Positions 1-9,354 of a DNA stretch of 37,791 nt are shown here, piece after piece (positions within the stretch are counted from its first letter, which is position 1; each line of letters starts with the position of its first letter). Made by a program: the position numbers and the translations under genes. Under the pieces are notes generated by a model, which saw only the letters and a list, made by a program, of their open reading frames with translations, was not told the origin of the DNA and ran no database searches. This stretch comes from an uncultured bacterium (GTDB taxonomy: Bacteria > Patescibacteriota > Minisyncoccia > Phycocordibacterales > PALSA-1337): the NCBI GenBank assembly GCA_903825415.1, contig CAIKAN010000088.1, positions 1 to 37,791 on the forward strand, given 5' to 3'.

Positions 1-724
1 GCTCTATATAAGCACGGATGATAGATGCCGTAGCCTCAGGGCGAAGAGTCAGTAATTCTTCATCGCGGTCGGCAAAGGTTTTCATATCCCACCAGGTATA
101 TGCGCCTATTTTATCAGGATTTAAATGTCTGAAGCTGTCAATGTAACCAGCTTTCACGACTTGGTCTAGCCAGGCGCGTTCGATGGGGAGGAAACCAGTA
201 TTCTTTTCGTTCTCCTTAGGGCGAGCTAGATCTATTTCCTGATGAGCGGTATTTACGTCACCACAAAAAATGATCTCATACCCCTTTTCTCTTAAAGCGT
301 TGATATGTTTCAAGAAAAGGTCGTAATATTTCAATTTATATTCAAGTCTGTCAGGACCACCTCCGCCGTTAGGGAAGTAGTTGTTGAAAAAGGCTAGTTT
401 AGGTATGTCCTTTATGAGGCCATCAAAATAGAGGCCTAGAAATCGCCCTTCTTGGTCGTATTCTGGAACTCCTAGCCCATATTCGATTTTTGAAGGCTTT
501 ATCTTTGAATATACTGCCACGCCGCTATAGCCTTTGCGGCCTTTTGAGTGATCGAAATAGGAGTGATAGCCTGGGGGATTTCGTACGCCTTCCTCTAATT
601 GATCGGGATGAGCTTTTGTTTCTTGAAGACAGTAGATATCTGGAGATTCATTCAGGAACCAATCAAAGCCGCCTTTTTTTACATTGGCGCGTAGGCCGTT
701 CACATTCCAGGAAATGATGCGCAT
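1..724 (-). CDS. xthA: Exodeoxyribonuclease III (AP endonuclease family), 3' end truncated by the window edge
   Basis: Reverse-strand translation from ATG at 724: MRIISWNVNGLRANVKKGGFDWFLNESPDIYCLQETKAHPDQLEEG...; hallmark NVNGLRA and LQETK motifs. Absent from the ORF track, presumably because it runs off the edge. Confidence 0.93.
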   Translation of the reverse strand, partial: MRIISWNVNGLRANVKKGGFDWFLNESPDIYCLQETKAHPDQLEEGVRNPPGYHSYFDHSKGRKGYSGVAVYSKIKPSKIEYGLGVPEYDQEGRFLGLYFDGLIKDIPKLAFFNNYFPNGGGGPDRLEYKLKYYDLFLKHINALREKGYEIIFCGDVNTAHQEIDLARPKENEKNTGFLPIERAWLDQVVKAGYIDSFRHLNPDKIGAYTWWDMKTFADRDEELLTLRPEATASIIRAYIE

Positions 725-739
725 AGGGTAATAATAACA

Positions 740-1519
740 TTAATTCAGCTGCTCATTCAGACGCCTCGCTTCTTCCCATGCGAGCTCGTATATCTTCTTC
801 ATGACATCAGCGATCTCCTCGCTCTCTATTATGATCCCTAGCTTCTCTCGCCAGGAAGCGATCATGACCTTATTATCGTAGATGTTGATTTCAGGAGTAA
901 AACTGAATCTATCGTGAGGAACCAGAAGGCTCACTCGCTTTTCGTCGCTATCCAAAGCAGAACGTTCGTGTGCCAAAGGCGTCTCAGGAAAGATTGCACG
1001 TATATGGATATTCTTGGCAGCCCTTCTCTTGAAATACTCTGGAAAATAATTGGGGATGCCATCATTCACATCTTCAACAGATGCATATGCCCGAATCGTC
1101 TCAGAACTAGTGAGAGTATCTTCATAGACATGTTTCAACCCTTCTGTCCCTTCGTAGAATTTGATTTTGGGACGGTTTTGTACGGCATAGACACGCAGCA
1201 GCTGAGGGACAAAATTCTCAGCTCGTTTGACACGATCTGAAGCCTCTTCGGCCTTTTTCTTGTAATGAGCGATCAAGCTTTCTGGCGGTTCTGCAGCATA
1301 TTCAGTTTTTGGTTCCTTGCCAGACAGAGTGACGATCCCCTTGTTTATAAGAGAATCCAAAATCTCATATCCGGTCGTTCGATTTATCCCAGCTTTTCTT
1401 GAAATCTGCGACACTGTGCCCTTGCCTAGTTCTAATAAGGCAAGATATACCGTTGATTCTTTCTCGCTAAAATCCAAGGCTCGAAGCGTTGATTGTAGTT
1501 CACCGTTTTCTTTCATCAT
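740..1519 (-). CDS. TrmB-family / sugar-specific transcriptional regulator
   Basis: 259 aa; N-terminal wHTH (LRALDFSEKESTVYLALLELGKGTVSQISRKAGINRTTGYEILDSLINKGIV) typical of TrmB. Confidence 0.85.
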   Translation of the reverse strand: MMKENGELQSTLRALDFSEKESTVYLALLELGKGTVSQISRKAGINRTTGYEILDSLINKGIVTLSGKEPKTEYAAEPPESLIAHYKKKAEEASDRVKRAENFVPQLLRVYAVQNRPKIKFYEGTEGLKHVYEDTLTSSETIRAYASVEDVNDGIPNYFPEYFKRRAAKNIHIRAIFPETPLAHERSALDSDEKRVSLLVPHDRFSFTPEINIYDNKVMIASWREKLGIIIESEEIADVMKKIYELAWEEARRLNEQLN

Positions 1520-1579
1520 GGTTAGTATAATACTTCAATAATTCTGTGTCAACAAGTACCGACAGTATTATGTTGATAT

Positions 1580-1594
1580 TCAATAATATATTGA
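1580..1594. promoter_or_regulatory. Candidate operator: inverted repeat TCAATA-ATA-TATTGA in the divergent intergenic region
   Basis: Inverted repeat between the TrmB-like gene and the radical SAM gene. Confidence 0.35.
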
Positions 1595-1633
1595 TAAATA
1601 TGGAAGAAACAGCATAATAGCTGACGGAGTAGA

Positions 1634-1662
1634 TTGACACTACACTGTAATAATGTTATTCT
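1634..1662 (+). promoter_or_regulatory. Candidate sigma70-like promoter TTGACA-N17-TATTCT
   Basis: TTGACA at 1634-1639, 17-nt spacer, TATTCT at 1657-1662, upstream of the radical SAM gene. Confidence 0.4.
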
Positions 1663-1863
1663 CGGAGCAGAAAAGACAGATTCTTTGACAGATGATCCGA
1701 ATAATCATAGACCTTACATCTTCTCGATAGATGGAAGGTGGGCAAAAACCATATGGGCCCACCGTTCATCTCTCGAGTGAGACATATGCTATGTCATTCC
1801 GCTCGCGCGGAATTAGAAAATCACAAGAACGCTGATTTTCTTCATAAAATAGATGGAATTATC

Positions 1864-3111
1864 ATGAAAAATCAATTTCCCAATGTCCCTACTTCCTTGC
1901 CTTCGAAGAGCGAGATCCCTTCCGGATTCAGTCTGATGGTTCACAAATTCAGTTACCCAAGCGATAGGCTCAACGAAAGGGTTGTGATAAGGGGTGAGCC
2001 CGTAAAGAAGCTTTTGACTCTCGATCTGAACATCCCTGAATCGGAATTTGCTAAAAAGGTGAACATCGCGCCTCCGGGAGACGCAAAGAGCGCGTTTGTG
2101 CGTAGCTACCCGTGCCCTCATCGGTGTCCAGGCTGCTTCAATAATGCGGAACTTCACAATCCCGTATTAACCCTCGAGGAAATCTGGAAGATCGTTGATC
2201 AAGCCCAAGAGCTCGGTCTAGAATCGGTGAAGTTTCTGGGGCCTGGAGAATTATTGGCCAATCCAGAGGTCTTTACTATCCTCGACGAATTTGAGCGTCG
2301 TGGTATCGTGATCGGTATATTTTCTAAGGGAGCCATTCTTGGAAACGACGACCTATCTCGCCATTACCACGGGATCGATTCGGACGAATTCGTTCGAAGA
2401 CTTGCTTTGTATTCAAATACGACTTTTTTGATCGGTGGCCGATCGTTCGACTCCCGATTCGAAAACAGGTTCGTTCCTCGAAATGGACGACAAATCAAGA
2501 AAGGCTTCGATTATCATCTGTCTCGCAATCTTGCGATAGAGAGGCTATGTCGCGCTGGGATGAATGCCGATCTTTTTAGGCAAAGGCTAGCGCTGCTCTG
2601 TAATCCGGTGACCGCTGAAAACCTGAATTGTATCGAGGAGATATACAGGTGGGGAACAGAAAGGAACATCCCAGTGTATCTTCCACCTACCATGGTCAGC
2701 GGCAAAGGTCACAGCTTGGTGAAAGGCGCATCCGCCGGAAAATTCGAGGATGATTACATCGACCTTGCAGTTAGGGTGTACTCTTGGGCAATTGAGCGGG
2801 GAGTTATGACCCTCGAACGATTCGAACAAGAAGGACCGCATCCTTATATCGGAGTCGCGCCATGCAATCAGCTCACGCACGGCCTCTACATTCATTACGA
2901 TGGGGCCGTGTGGCGGTGTCCTGGGAATGATACGCCAGATTTCATTGTTAATGAGAATGTCCGTAATGCGCCCTTGATTGACATCTGGAAGGGAAGCAAG
3001 AATTATCCTATCAATGAATTCAATAACGGTTGCGTTAAGGACGGAATCTCCCTGCCCCTGAGGTTCTATGAGGAGGTCAGGAAGAGGGTCACTCATCGAC
3101 TGGTCCCGTAG
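1864..3111 (+). CDS. Radical SAM protein with C-terminal cysteines (SPASM/twitch-like)
   Basis: CPHRCPGC = CxxxCxxC; C-terminal cysteines in APCNQLTHGLYIHYDGAVWRCPGND and NNGCVKDG. The track ORF begins at 1738, but the ATG at 1864 (MKNQFPNVPTS) is also a plausible start. Confidence 0.8.
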   Translation: MKNQFPNVPTSLPSKSEIPSGFSLMVHKFSYPSDRLNERVVIRGEPVKKLLTLDLNIPESEFAKKVNIAPPGDAKSAFVRSYPCPHRCPGCFNNAELHNPVLTLEEIWKIVDQAQELGLESVKFLGPGELLANPEVFTILDEFERRGIVIGIFSKGAILGNDDLSRHYHGIDSDEFVRRLALYSNTTFLIGGRSFDSRFENRFVPRNGRQIKKGFDYHLSRNLAIERLCRAGMNADLFRQRLALLCNPVTAENLNCIEEIYRWGTERNIPVYLPPTMVSGKGHSLVKGASAGKFEDDYIDLAVRVYSWAIERGVMTLERFEQEGPHPYIGVAPCNQLTHGLYIHYDGAVWRCPGNDTPDFIVNENVRNAPLIDIWKGSKNYPINEFNNGCVKDGISLPLRFYEEVRKRVTHRLVP

Positions 3112-3134
3112 CTTCGCAATGATTTTCAAAACAC

Positions 3135-3166
3135 AACTCTGCGCGTTTGCTTGCGCAGAGTTTTTT
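3135..3166 (+). terminator. Rho-independent terminator
   Basis: CTCTGCGC-N8-GCGCAGAG followed by TTTTTT, just after the radical SAM stop. Confidence 0.85.
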
Positions 3167-3195
3167 CTTGATCAATCACCGTGAACTGGTAAGTA

Positions 3196-4128
3196 TCATT
3201 TACTCTTATTATGAAACTGTTTATGAACCCTTTTCAATTCAGAGTCTGTAATGTGAGTATAGATTTGTGTAGTCCCGATATTGGCATGGCCCAGAAGCAT
3301 TTGCACTGAACGGAGGTCTGCTCCGTTGCTTAAAAGGTCGGTAGCGAAGCAGTGCCTGATGACGTGCGGCGTTACTTTCTTGGATATGCCGGCTTTGATG
3401 GCATAATGTTTGATTATTCTTTCAATGGAGCGGGAAGTGAGACCTGTGTCTTCATTTATCTTCCTATCATCGCCGGCGACCTTGGCGAAAAGGGAATCAC
3501 CCATATCGACTCGCTTATCGAGATATCTTTTGACGGCTCGTTTGGCCTCTTCGGAAATGAATACCACTCGGACTTTATCTCCTTTTCCCCTCACAGATAA
3601 TTCATCGCCGTGAAGATCTATATCGCGGGGTAGGGAACAGAGCTCGGAGACGCGCAGGCCGGTGGAGAAGAGGAGTTCAAGTATGGCTTTATCGCGCAAA
3701 GCTTTTAATTCATCGCCCTTAGGAGCTTCGAGCAGCCTCTTCAATTCATCGGTAGAGATGAGGTTCAGATGCCTTTCGCCGACTTTCGCCAATTCAATAT
3801 GCTCCGGCGACAATGCTTTAACATTCCTTTTGGCCAGATACTTCAAGAAGGCGCGCAAAGAAATCAGGTAGTAATTCTGAGTCTTCTTCTTAAGAGTTCC
3901 ACCTACCTCGCTTTCCCCACGATTTCTACCTGAAGCCTGGCGATTGAGCCAGAGACGAAATTCTCGGATAACATCGTCAGTTATATCTTCGGCATTCTTG
4001 AGCTTGGAATGGTCTATGAAGCGCGTGAGGTAATGATCATAGTTTTCAACTGTCTTCAGAGCACGGCCCTTTTCTATCTCTATATATTCCAGAAATTGCT
4101 GTTTGAGCTCCTTAATATTGTGCGACAT
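3196..4128 (-). CDS. xerD: Tyrosine recombinase XerC/XerD-like
   Basis: 310 aa; GLRVSELCSL, HVIRHCFATDLL, LGHANIGTTQIYTHI catalytic motifs. XerC versus XerD not resolved. Confidence 0.9.
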   Translation of the reverse strand: MSHNIKELKQQFLEYIEIEKGRALKTVENYDHYLTRFIDHSKLKNAEDITDDVIREFRLWLNRQASGRNRGESEVGGTLKKKTQNYYLISLRAFLKYLAKRNVKALSPEHIELAKVGERHLNLISTDELKRLLEAPKGDELKALRDKAILELLFSTGLRVSELCSLPRDIDLHGDELSVRGKGDKVRVVFISEEAKRAVKRYLDKRVDMGDSLFAKVAGDDRKINEDTGLTSRSIERIIKHYAIKAGISKKVTPHVIRHCFATDLLSNGADLRSVQMLLGHANIGTTQIYTHITDSELKRVHKQFHNKSK

Positions 4129-4182
4129 GACGATATTGTAGCATTAATGCGGGGAGCATTAATATGGTTGATTAATTTACCT

Positions 4183-4293
4183 AATTTCTAATTGACCTAA
4201 TTAACCTAAGAAAATCCCAATGTCTAATTGGAACATTAGACATTGGGATTTGGGATTTTCTTAGTAATTAGGTAATTAGGTCAATTAGAAATT
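4183..4293. repeat. Long AT-rich intergenic inverted repeat (copy A)
   Basis: AATTTCTAATTGACCTAATTA..CCTAAGAAAATCCCAATGTCTAAT / ATTAGACATTGGGATT..TTCTTAG..AATTAGGTCAATTAGAAATT. Confidence 0.85.
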
Positions 4294-4683
4294 CTACAAG
4301 TTCTGCTCCTCCACTCCATTCGTGGCATTATTCAAGTCATTTTGCAGAGATTGGATGTCATCTGACTTTCCTGTGATCGGAGTGACGGCTGGCGTCGTGG
4401 TCGCATATGAACTATCGATCGTCGTGTTCGTGTTGTGAGATGCGGCGCTGTTCATCGGTATCGTCGCAATCGGTTCAGGCTCTGAATATGACTGGGAGAT
4501 GACGGCGTAAAGAACAGCAGCGACTACCAAGATGAGGATGATAAGCACGATGATCATGAGCTTGGCTTTGTGGTGCGGCTTCTGTGTAAAATCGAGAGGG
4601 TCGTTTCCGTTGAATTTCTGGCCAGTCAGATGCTGCTCTGGCAATTCAGAGAATGATGGTTGTTGATTGTTTATTGGGGCCAT
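4294..4683 (-). CDS. Hypothetical single-pass membrane protein
   Basis: 129 aa; hydrophobic segment LMIIVLIILILVVAAVLYAVI, then Ser/Thr-rich tail. Confidence 0.7.
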   Translation of the reverse strand: MAPINNQQPSFSELPEQHLTGQKFNGNDPLDFTQKPHHKAKLMIIVLIILILVVAAVLYAVISQSYSEPEPIATIPMNSAASHNTNTTIDSSYATTTPAVTPITGKSDDIQSLQNDLNNATNGVEEQNL

Positions 4684-4707
4684 GAATTTGATTTATGCTT
4701 TTAATCG

Positions 4708-5829
4708 TTAGTTGGTGGGAGGTGGGGGAGGAGTATTACTGTTATGATTTTGACCGGCAGCGCGGATGATCTCTGCTATGACATCAGACAGAGCTTTTTG
4801 TGAGCTTTTGACAGCTGTATGCACATCATCGACAAGCTTTCTTGCACCATCGAGATTGGCCTTCGGTTGGTCATTTGATTGAGTCTGGTCGCTGTTTTGA
4901 GGGACTTGAATGGTCGATGTCGCTGGAGCATAGGCTTTTAAGGTATCAATAGCTGAAGCCAGTTGAGACAACTGTGCATCAGCTGTGGCTAGAAGCTGCT
5001 TGGCTTTGCTCATATCTATTCCGCTCGCAGATTCTTTGTCTATGCGCGTGCCGATGCGTTTCCGTAGATTGGTGAGATTATTTATTGCCACCTCGAATTG
5101 TTTTGCCACATTCTCCTTTCTTTGGCGTATGGTATCGATTGCTCTCATCTCTATCCTGATCTGATTTTCACGATTGAAAATAGGTGTAGTAGAAGCATCT
5201 CTTGGAATAGGCCGTCCATCCTGACCCATCATAGGCGAAGTGCTTCCCATTCTTGGCGGGAATGGCCTGCCATCTTTGCCGAACATCGGAGGAGTCGTAG
5301 ATCCAAAACGATGATCATCGCCTGGTCGTGGAAGCTTTTGTCCGTTTGGAGAGGTCGATGAATATGCACGGTTATCATCATTCAACCTTGGAGGCATCTC
5401 TTTGATAGGCGGGGTTGTAGAAGACATCCGGCCACTATTGCCTGATTTACCGGCTCGATCAGCGGCCCTTTTTCGAAGCTCTTGGATCTGTTCAGCACTG
5501 AGCTTGGGTGGAAAAGGCGGAAGAGGGGGCGGCTGTCTATTCACTGCCGTGGAATTCGGCGTAGGATTGGGCTCACCCAGAGCTTCTCTCTCGCTTTGAG
5601 CGTAATTGTCTTGCGATTGCTGCAAATCTGCGCGCACTCTATCTCTGATCGATCCCGCATTGACGCCTGGAGCGCTGTCGACTGTGGCGCCGATGCTGGA
5701 AGCCGCTCCTGTATCCAGCAATGTTTGTGCATTGGCAGGCTTGCTATTCAAGGCAATGGCCACTATGAATGAAATGAGGAGAAGGCTTGAGATTTCGACG
5801 GCCTTCATGGTAAAAGATCTGTTTGGCAT
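4708..5829 (-). CDS. Hypothetical secreted Pro/Ser/Thr-rich protein with coiled-coil-like C-terminus
   Basis: 373 aa; N-terminal signal-like segment, proline-rich middle with repeated STTPP / DGRP-like motifs. Confidence 0.65.
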   Translation of the reverse strand: MPNRSFTMKAVEISSLLLISFIVAIALNSKPANAQTLLDTGAASSIGATVDSAPGVNAGSIRDRVRADLQQSQDNYAQSEREALGEPNPTPNSTAVNRQPPPLPPFPPKLSAEQIQELRKRAADRAGKSGNSGRMSSTTPPIKEMPPRLNDDNRAYSSTSPNGQKLPRPGDDHRFGSTTPPMFGKDGRPFPPRMGSTSPMMGQDGRPIPRDASTTPIFNRENQIRIEMRAIDTIRQRKENVAKQFEVAINNLTNLRKRIGTRIDKESASGIDMSKAKQLLATADAQLSQLASAIDTLKAYAPATSTIQVPQNSDQTQSNDQPKANLDGARKLVDDVHTAVKSSQKALSDVIAEIIRAAGQNHNSNTPPPPPTN

Positions 5830-5932
5830 GGATAATGAATTATAAGTTATTGTTAATTGGGATTATTGTAACATTTTTTCTTTGAATTGGAGGGTGGGGA
5901 GTAACTTTATCTTGTTTGGCCTTCGATAGATT

Positions 5933-5979
5933 CAATGATTCCATATACTATGTATTTCATATACTGCATGGAATCATTG
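5933..5979. repeat. Hairpin with perfect 12-bp stem
   Basis: CAATGATTCCAT (5933-5944) / ATGGAATCATTG (5968-5979). Confidence 0.75.
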
Positions 5980-6013
5980 CAAATCGTACTGTGTATAACT
6001 TTCGAAAAGCGGT

Positions 6014-6024
6014 AGGTCGGACCT
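6014..6024. repeat. Copy of the short palindrome core AGGTCCGACCT (here as AGGTCGGACCT)
   Basis: Exact reverse complement of the core found four times at 33.8-34.4 kb. Confidence 0.75.
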
Positions 6025-6057
6025 CCAGATTGTAAAATATTTTCTTTGAATTTCAGC

Positions 6058-6095
6058 CAAGAAAAGACCCGCCAGATGTTTTTCGACATGGCGGG
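6058..6095 (-). terminator. Rho-independent terminator for the upstream minus-strand gene
   Basis: On minus strand: CCCGCCA..TGGCGGG (6089-6095 / 6068-6074) followed by TCTTTTCTT. Confidence 0.65.
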
Positions 6096-6128
6096 AAGCA
6101 GAAGGTCTGCTTAGTCCGAAAGTTTCTT

Positions 6129-6905
6129 TCAGCGGAACAATTCCGCGTGAGGTTGGTTGTCGCTGTGCCAACGCCGAAGCGAAGCGTCATCTAGATCGAA
6201 GAACAACTTCTTCAGTGTGTTAGCCTCAACATGTCCATCGGCGAAGGCAACTTGCAATCTTCCACCATGCCTCTGTGAAGCTTGGGAAATAGTTTTTGCC
6301 CAATACCCTCCTGAAAGATTTCGTGAAAGATTATCCTGTCCTTCAAACATCATGTAAATATTCGCGGGACTTAAGTGACTTTGGCGCGATAATGAATCGC
6401 CCAGCATAATCATGTCGCTGGGATTCAGTACCTCCGATTCTAGGACAGGCGCAGACCACGCCGGACCCGTATATCTATCCGACAGTCCGTAGAGCGACCT
6501 TCCAAAGAAAGGGTCCCCAATTTGGTTGAAGGTTCCTTCGCTGTAGGCGTACGAACCTACAGAAGATGAGCCGTACTCAACGGTAAACCCCTTATATGTA
6601 GGACAGCGAAAAACACCGTTGCTCCAAACATTTGGGAAGTGTGGGAAGATTTGCTTATACCATCTCGAGCCGAGTGGCTCGGAGGGATTGGGCAGTTGCC
6701 GGTACAGAGGGTAGGCACCCTCGTTATCTTGCGTATAGCCAAGAAGCGCGATCCCAATCTGCCGGAGATTATTCTTGCAGTAGGTTGCTTGCGCTTTCGA
6801 TTTTGCGCTGGAAAGTGCAGGTAAGAGAAGGCTGGCCAGAATGGCGATGATGGCGATGACCACCAGAAGCTCAATGAGCGTGAATCCGTTACTTTGTTTT
6901 TTCAC
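6129..6905 (-). CDS. Prepilin-type N-terminal cleavage protein with H-X9-DG motif (pseudopilin-like)
   Basis: [30 protein letters not shown] prepilin signal; C-terminal [16 protein letters not shown]. Confidence 0.88.
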   Translation of the reverse strand: MKKQSNGFTLIELLVVIAIIAILASLLLPALSSAKSKAQATYCKNNLRQIGIALLGYTQDNEGAYPLYRQLPNPSEPLGSRWYKQIFPHFPNVWSNGVFRCPTYKGFTVEYGSSSVGSYAYSEGTFNQIGDPFFGRSLYGLSDRYTGPAWSAPVLESEVLNPSDMIMLGDSLSRQSHLSPANIYMMFEGQDNLSRNLSGGYWAKTISQASQRHGGRLQVAFADGHVEANTLKKLFFDLDDASLRRWHSDNQPHAELFR

Positions 6906-7106
6906 ATGTTTCCTTTGGTTTGTTTTTTGTTAGATTACTAAATGCTAAATTAATGAAAATAACTGAATATTTGCATAAATTTAGCATCTAGCAACCGATT
7001 TTTTAAAGAACAATATGCTATCCACAATAGCATCTATAGGTTATCCTGTCAATGTTTGCAAAAGGTATATCTTCATGAAATGCCGCTACTAAGCCCCCTC
7101 CAACAG

Positions 7107-7140
7107 AAAAGGAGATACCTCAGCATCTCCTTTTCCTCAA
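7107..7140 (-). terminator. Possible terminator/hairpin downstream of hppA
   Basis: AAAAGGAGAT-N8-ATCTCCTTTT inverted repeat. Confidence 0.5.
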
Positions 7141-7197
7141 ATATTCCTATATTTCAGTCTTTCCTAAACCCTAGTCCCTAAACCCTAAACCCTCTCC

Positions 7198-9180
7198 TTA
7201 AATGATAAACGCCACAATCAGAAGTGCCACGATATTCAAGATCTTTATCATAGGATTGATAGCAGGACCGGCGGTATCCTTGTAAGGATCACCAACAGTG
7301 TCGCCGGTGACAGCGGCTTTGTGGGCATCGGAGCCTTTGCCGCCATGATTGCCTTGCTCGATATGCTTCTTGGCATTATCCCAAGCGCCTCCGCCTGAAG
7401 TCATAGAGATGGCCACGAAGAGACCGGTGACTATCGAACCTACGAGGAGACCACCGAGAGCCACTGGGCCCAAGATGAAGCCGACCAAGATAGGAACGAT
7501 GACGGGAATGAGGGCAGGGAGGACCATTTGCTTGATAGCAGCGGAAGTGACGATATCTACGCAGCGAGCATAATCAGGCTTGGCTGTGCCTTGCATGATG
7601 CCTTTGATCTCGCGGAATTGACGGCGGACTTCATCGACGACTTTTCCAGCGGCCTTGCCCACAGCTTCCATGCAGAGAGCGGCAAAGTAGTAAGGGAGCA
7701 AGCCTCCGATGAAGAGACCGACTATGACTTTGGGATCGCTCAGATTGAATGAGAGGCCATGCGTGGCTTCCGTGTATGAAGCGAAGAGAACGAGAGCAGC
7801 GAGGCCGGCTGAACCGATAGCATAACCCTTGGTGACAGCCTTGGTTGTATTACCGACAGCATCCAAAGGATCAGTGACATCGCGAACGCTTTCAGGAAGC
7901 TCCGCCATTTCAGCGATGCCTCCGGCATTGTCGGTGATAGGACCATAAGCATCGATAGCGACGATGATACCGGCCATGGAGAGCATGCTCATGGTAGCGA
8001 CGGCTATACCGTAGAGTCCGCTATAGTGATAGGCGATGAGGATGCCGAGGACGATGGTGATGAGAGGCCATGCGGTAGACTTCATGGAAATGGCCAAGCC
8101 TTGAATGATATTGGTGCCATGACCTGAAATTGAAGCATTGGCGATTGATTTCACCGGATAATATTTGGTGGAAGTGTAATATTCCGTGATGATGACCAAG
8201 GCGGCGGTGACAACTAGACCGACCAAGGTGCAGATGAAGAGAGATCCGACGGAATATGTGCCATTGTCTCCCATGATCCATTTGGTGATGGGATAGAAAG
8301 CGATAGCAGCGAGGACTCCAGCAACGGCCAAGCCTTTGTACATGGCGCCCATGATATTCTCGGACTTACCGAGACTGACGAAGAATGAACCGATGATAGA
8401 AGCGATGATGGCGATGCCTCCCAGAGCGAGAGGGTAGATGAGAGCGCCATTGAAGCCCTTGAATATGGTCGCGCCCAAGAGCATGGCCGCGATGGTCGTA
8501 ACGGCGTATGTTTCAAATAAGTCCGCAGCCATTCCTGCGCAATCGCCTACATTATCTCCTACATTATCAGCGATGACTCCAGGATTTCTCGGATCATCCT
8601 CAGGAATTCCAGCTTCCACTTTACCAACCAAGTCGGTGCCGACATCGGCGGCTTTGGTGAATATGCCTCCACCCAGGCGGGCGAAGATTGAAATCAAGCT
8701 GGCACCGAATGCCAAACCGATCAATGAGTTCACATCTTTGGTGATCGCGTAGAATCCAGTGACACCAAGAAGGGCTAGTCCGACTACGAAAAGTCCTGTG
8801 ACTGATCCACCTTTGAAAGCCAAATCCAAAGCTGGTTTCAATCCTCCTCTAGCGGCTTCGGTAGTGCGGACATTGGTCCTTACCGAGACATTCATGCCGA
8901 TATAGCCTGTAACTGCTGACAAAACAGCGCCGAGCAGGAAGCCTATAGCGATCTTGAAGCTAAGGAATATCCATAGGACTATGAAAAGTACCACCGCGAT
9001 CATGGTGATCGTGCGATATTGCCTATTCAGATAGGCTTTGGCGCCTTGTTGGATGGCGAGAGCGATCTCTTTCATCTTGTCGTTTCCTGTAGGCTTCTTC
9101 ATGATCCAGGAGATCAGGAATGAAGCGTAAACGAGAGCGACGAGGGAGCTGATAAGGGCGAAAGTGATGTAAGAATTCAT
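7198..9180 (-). CDS. hppA: Membrane-bound H+-translocating pyrophosphatase
   Basis: [67 protein letters not shown] motifs. Start placed at ATG 9180 ([12 protein letters not shown]); track ORF extends to 9225. Confidence 0.96.
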   Translation of the reverse strand: MNSYITFALISSLVALVYASFLISWIMKKPTGNDKMKEIALAIQQGAKAYLNRQYRTITMIAVVLFIVLWIFLSFKIAIGFLLGAVLSAVTGYIGMNVSVRTNVRTTEAARGGLKPALDLAFKGGSVTGLFVVGLALLGVTGFYAITKDVNSLIGLAFGASLISIFARLGGGIFTKAADVGTDLVGKVEAGIPEDDPRNPGVIADNVGDNVGDCAGMAADLFETYAVTTIAAMLLGATIFKGFNGALIYPLALGGIAIIASIIGSFFVSLGKSENIMGAMYKGLAVAGVLAAIAFYPITKWIMGDNGTYSVGSLFICTLVGLVVTAALVIITEYYTSTKYYPVKSIANASISGHGTNIIQGLAISMKSTAWPLITIVLGILIAYHYSGLYGIAVATMSMLSMAGIIVAIDAYGPITDNAGGIAEMAELPESVRDVTDPLDAVGNTTKAVTKGYAIGSAGLAALVLFASYTEATHGLSFNLSDPKVIVGLFIGGLLPYYFAALCMEAVGKAAGKVVDEVRRQFREIKGIMQGTAKPDYARCVDIVTSAAIKQMVLPALIPVIVPILVGFILGPVALGGLLVGSIVTGLFVAISMTSGGGAWDNAKKHIEQGNHGGKGSDAHKAAVTGDTVGDPYKDTAGPAINPMIKILNIVALLIVAFII

Positions 9181-9354
9181 GGGATTAGTTAAAAGTACGC
9201 AAGAGCGCAAGGCGCAAGTGCACAAGTACTAGTGTTTTATTAATAATGACAATGCTGGCATTCTATTGGAAAAGGTGAGAATGCGCAAGGGTTTTGAGCT
9301 GGTTATCAGTTATTAGGTTTCTATAAGACTGGCTTGTGTAGTACAATTTCGAGC

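Noticed and set aside
2587-3129. 180-aa minus-strand ORF
   Set aside because: Fully antisense to the well-supported radical SAM gene; no recognisable domain.
3196-4128. Xer recombinase as an integrase marking a mobile island
   Set aside because: Looks like a housekeeping XerC/D; no att-like direct repeats, tRNA or phage genes seen nearby.
7163-7193. Telomere-like CCCTAAACCCTAAACCCT
   Set aside because: Only about three degenerate units in a bacterial gene gap; consistent with the other low-complexity intergenic words, no evidence for a telomere.
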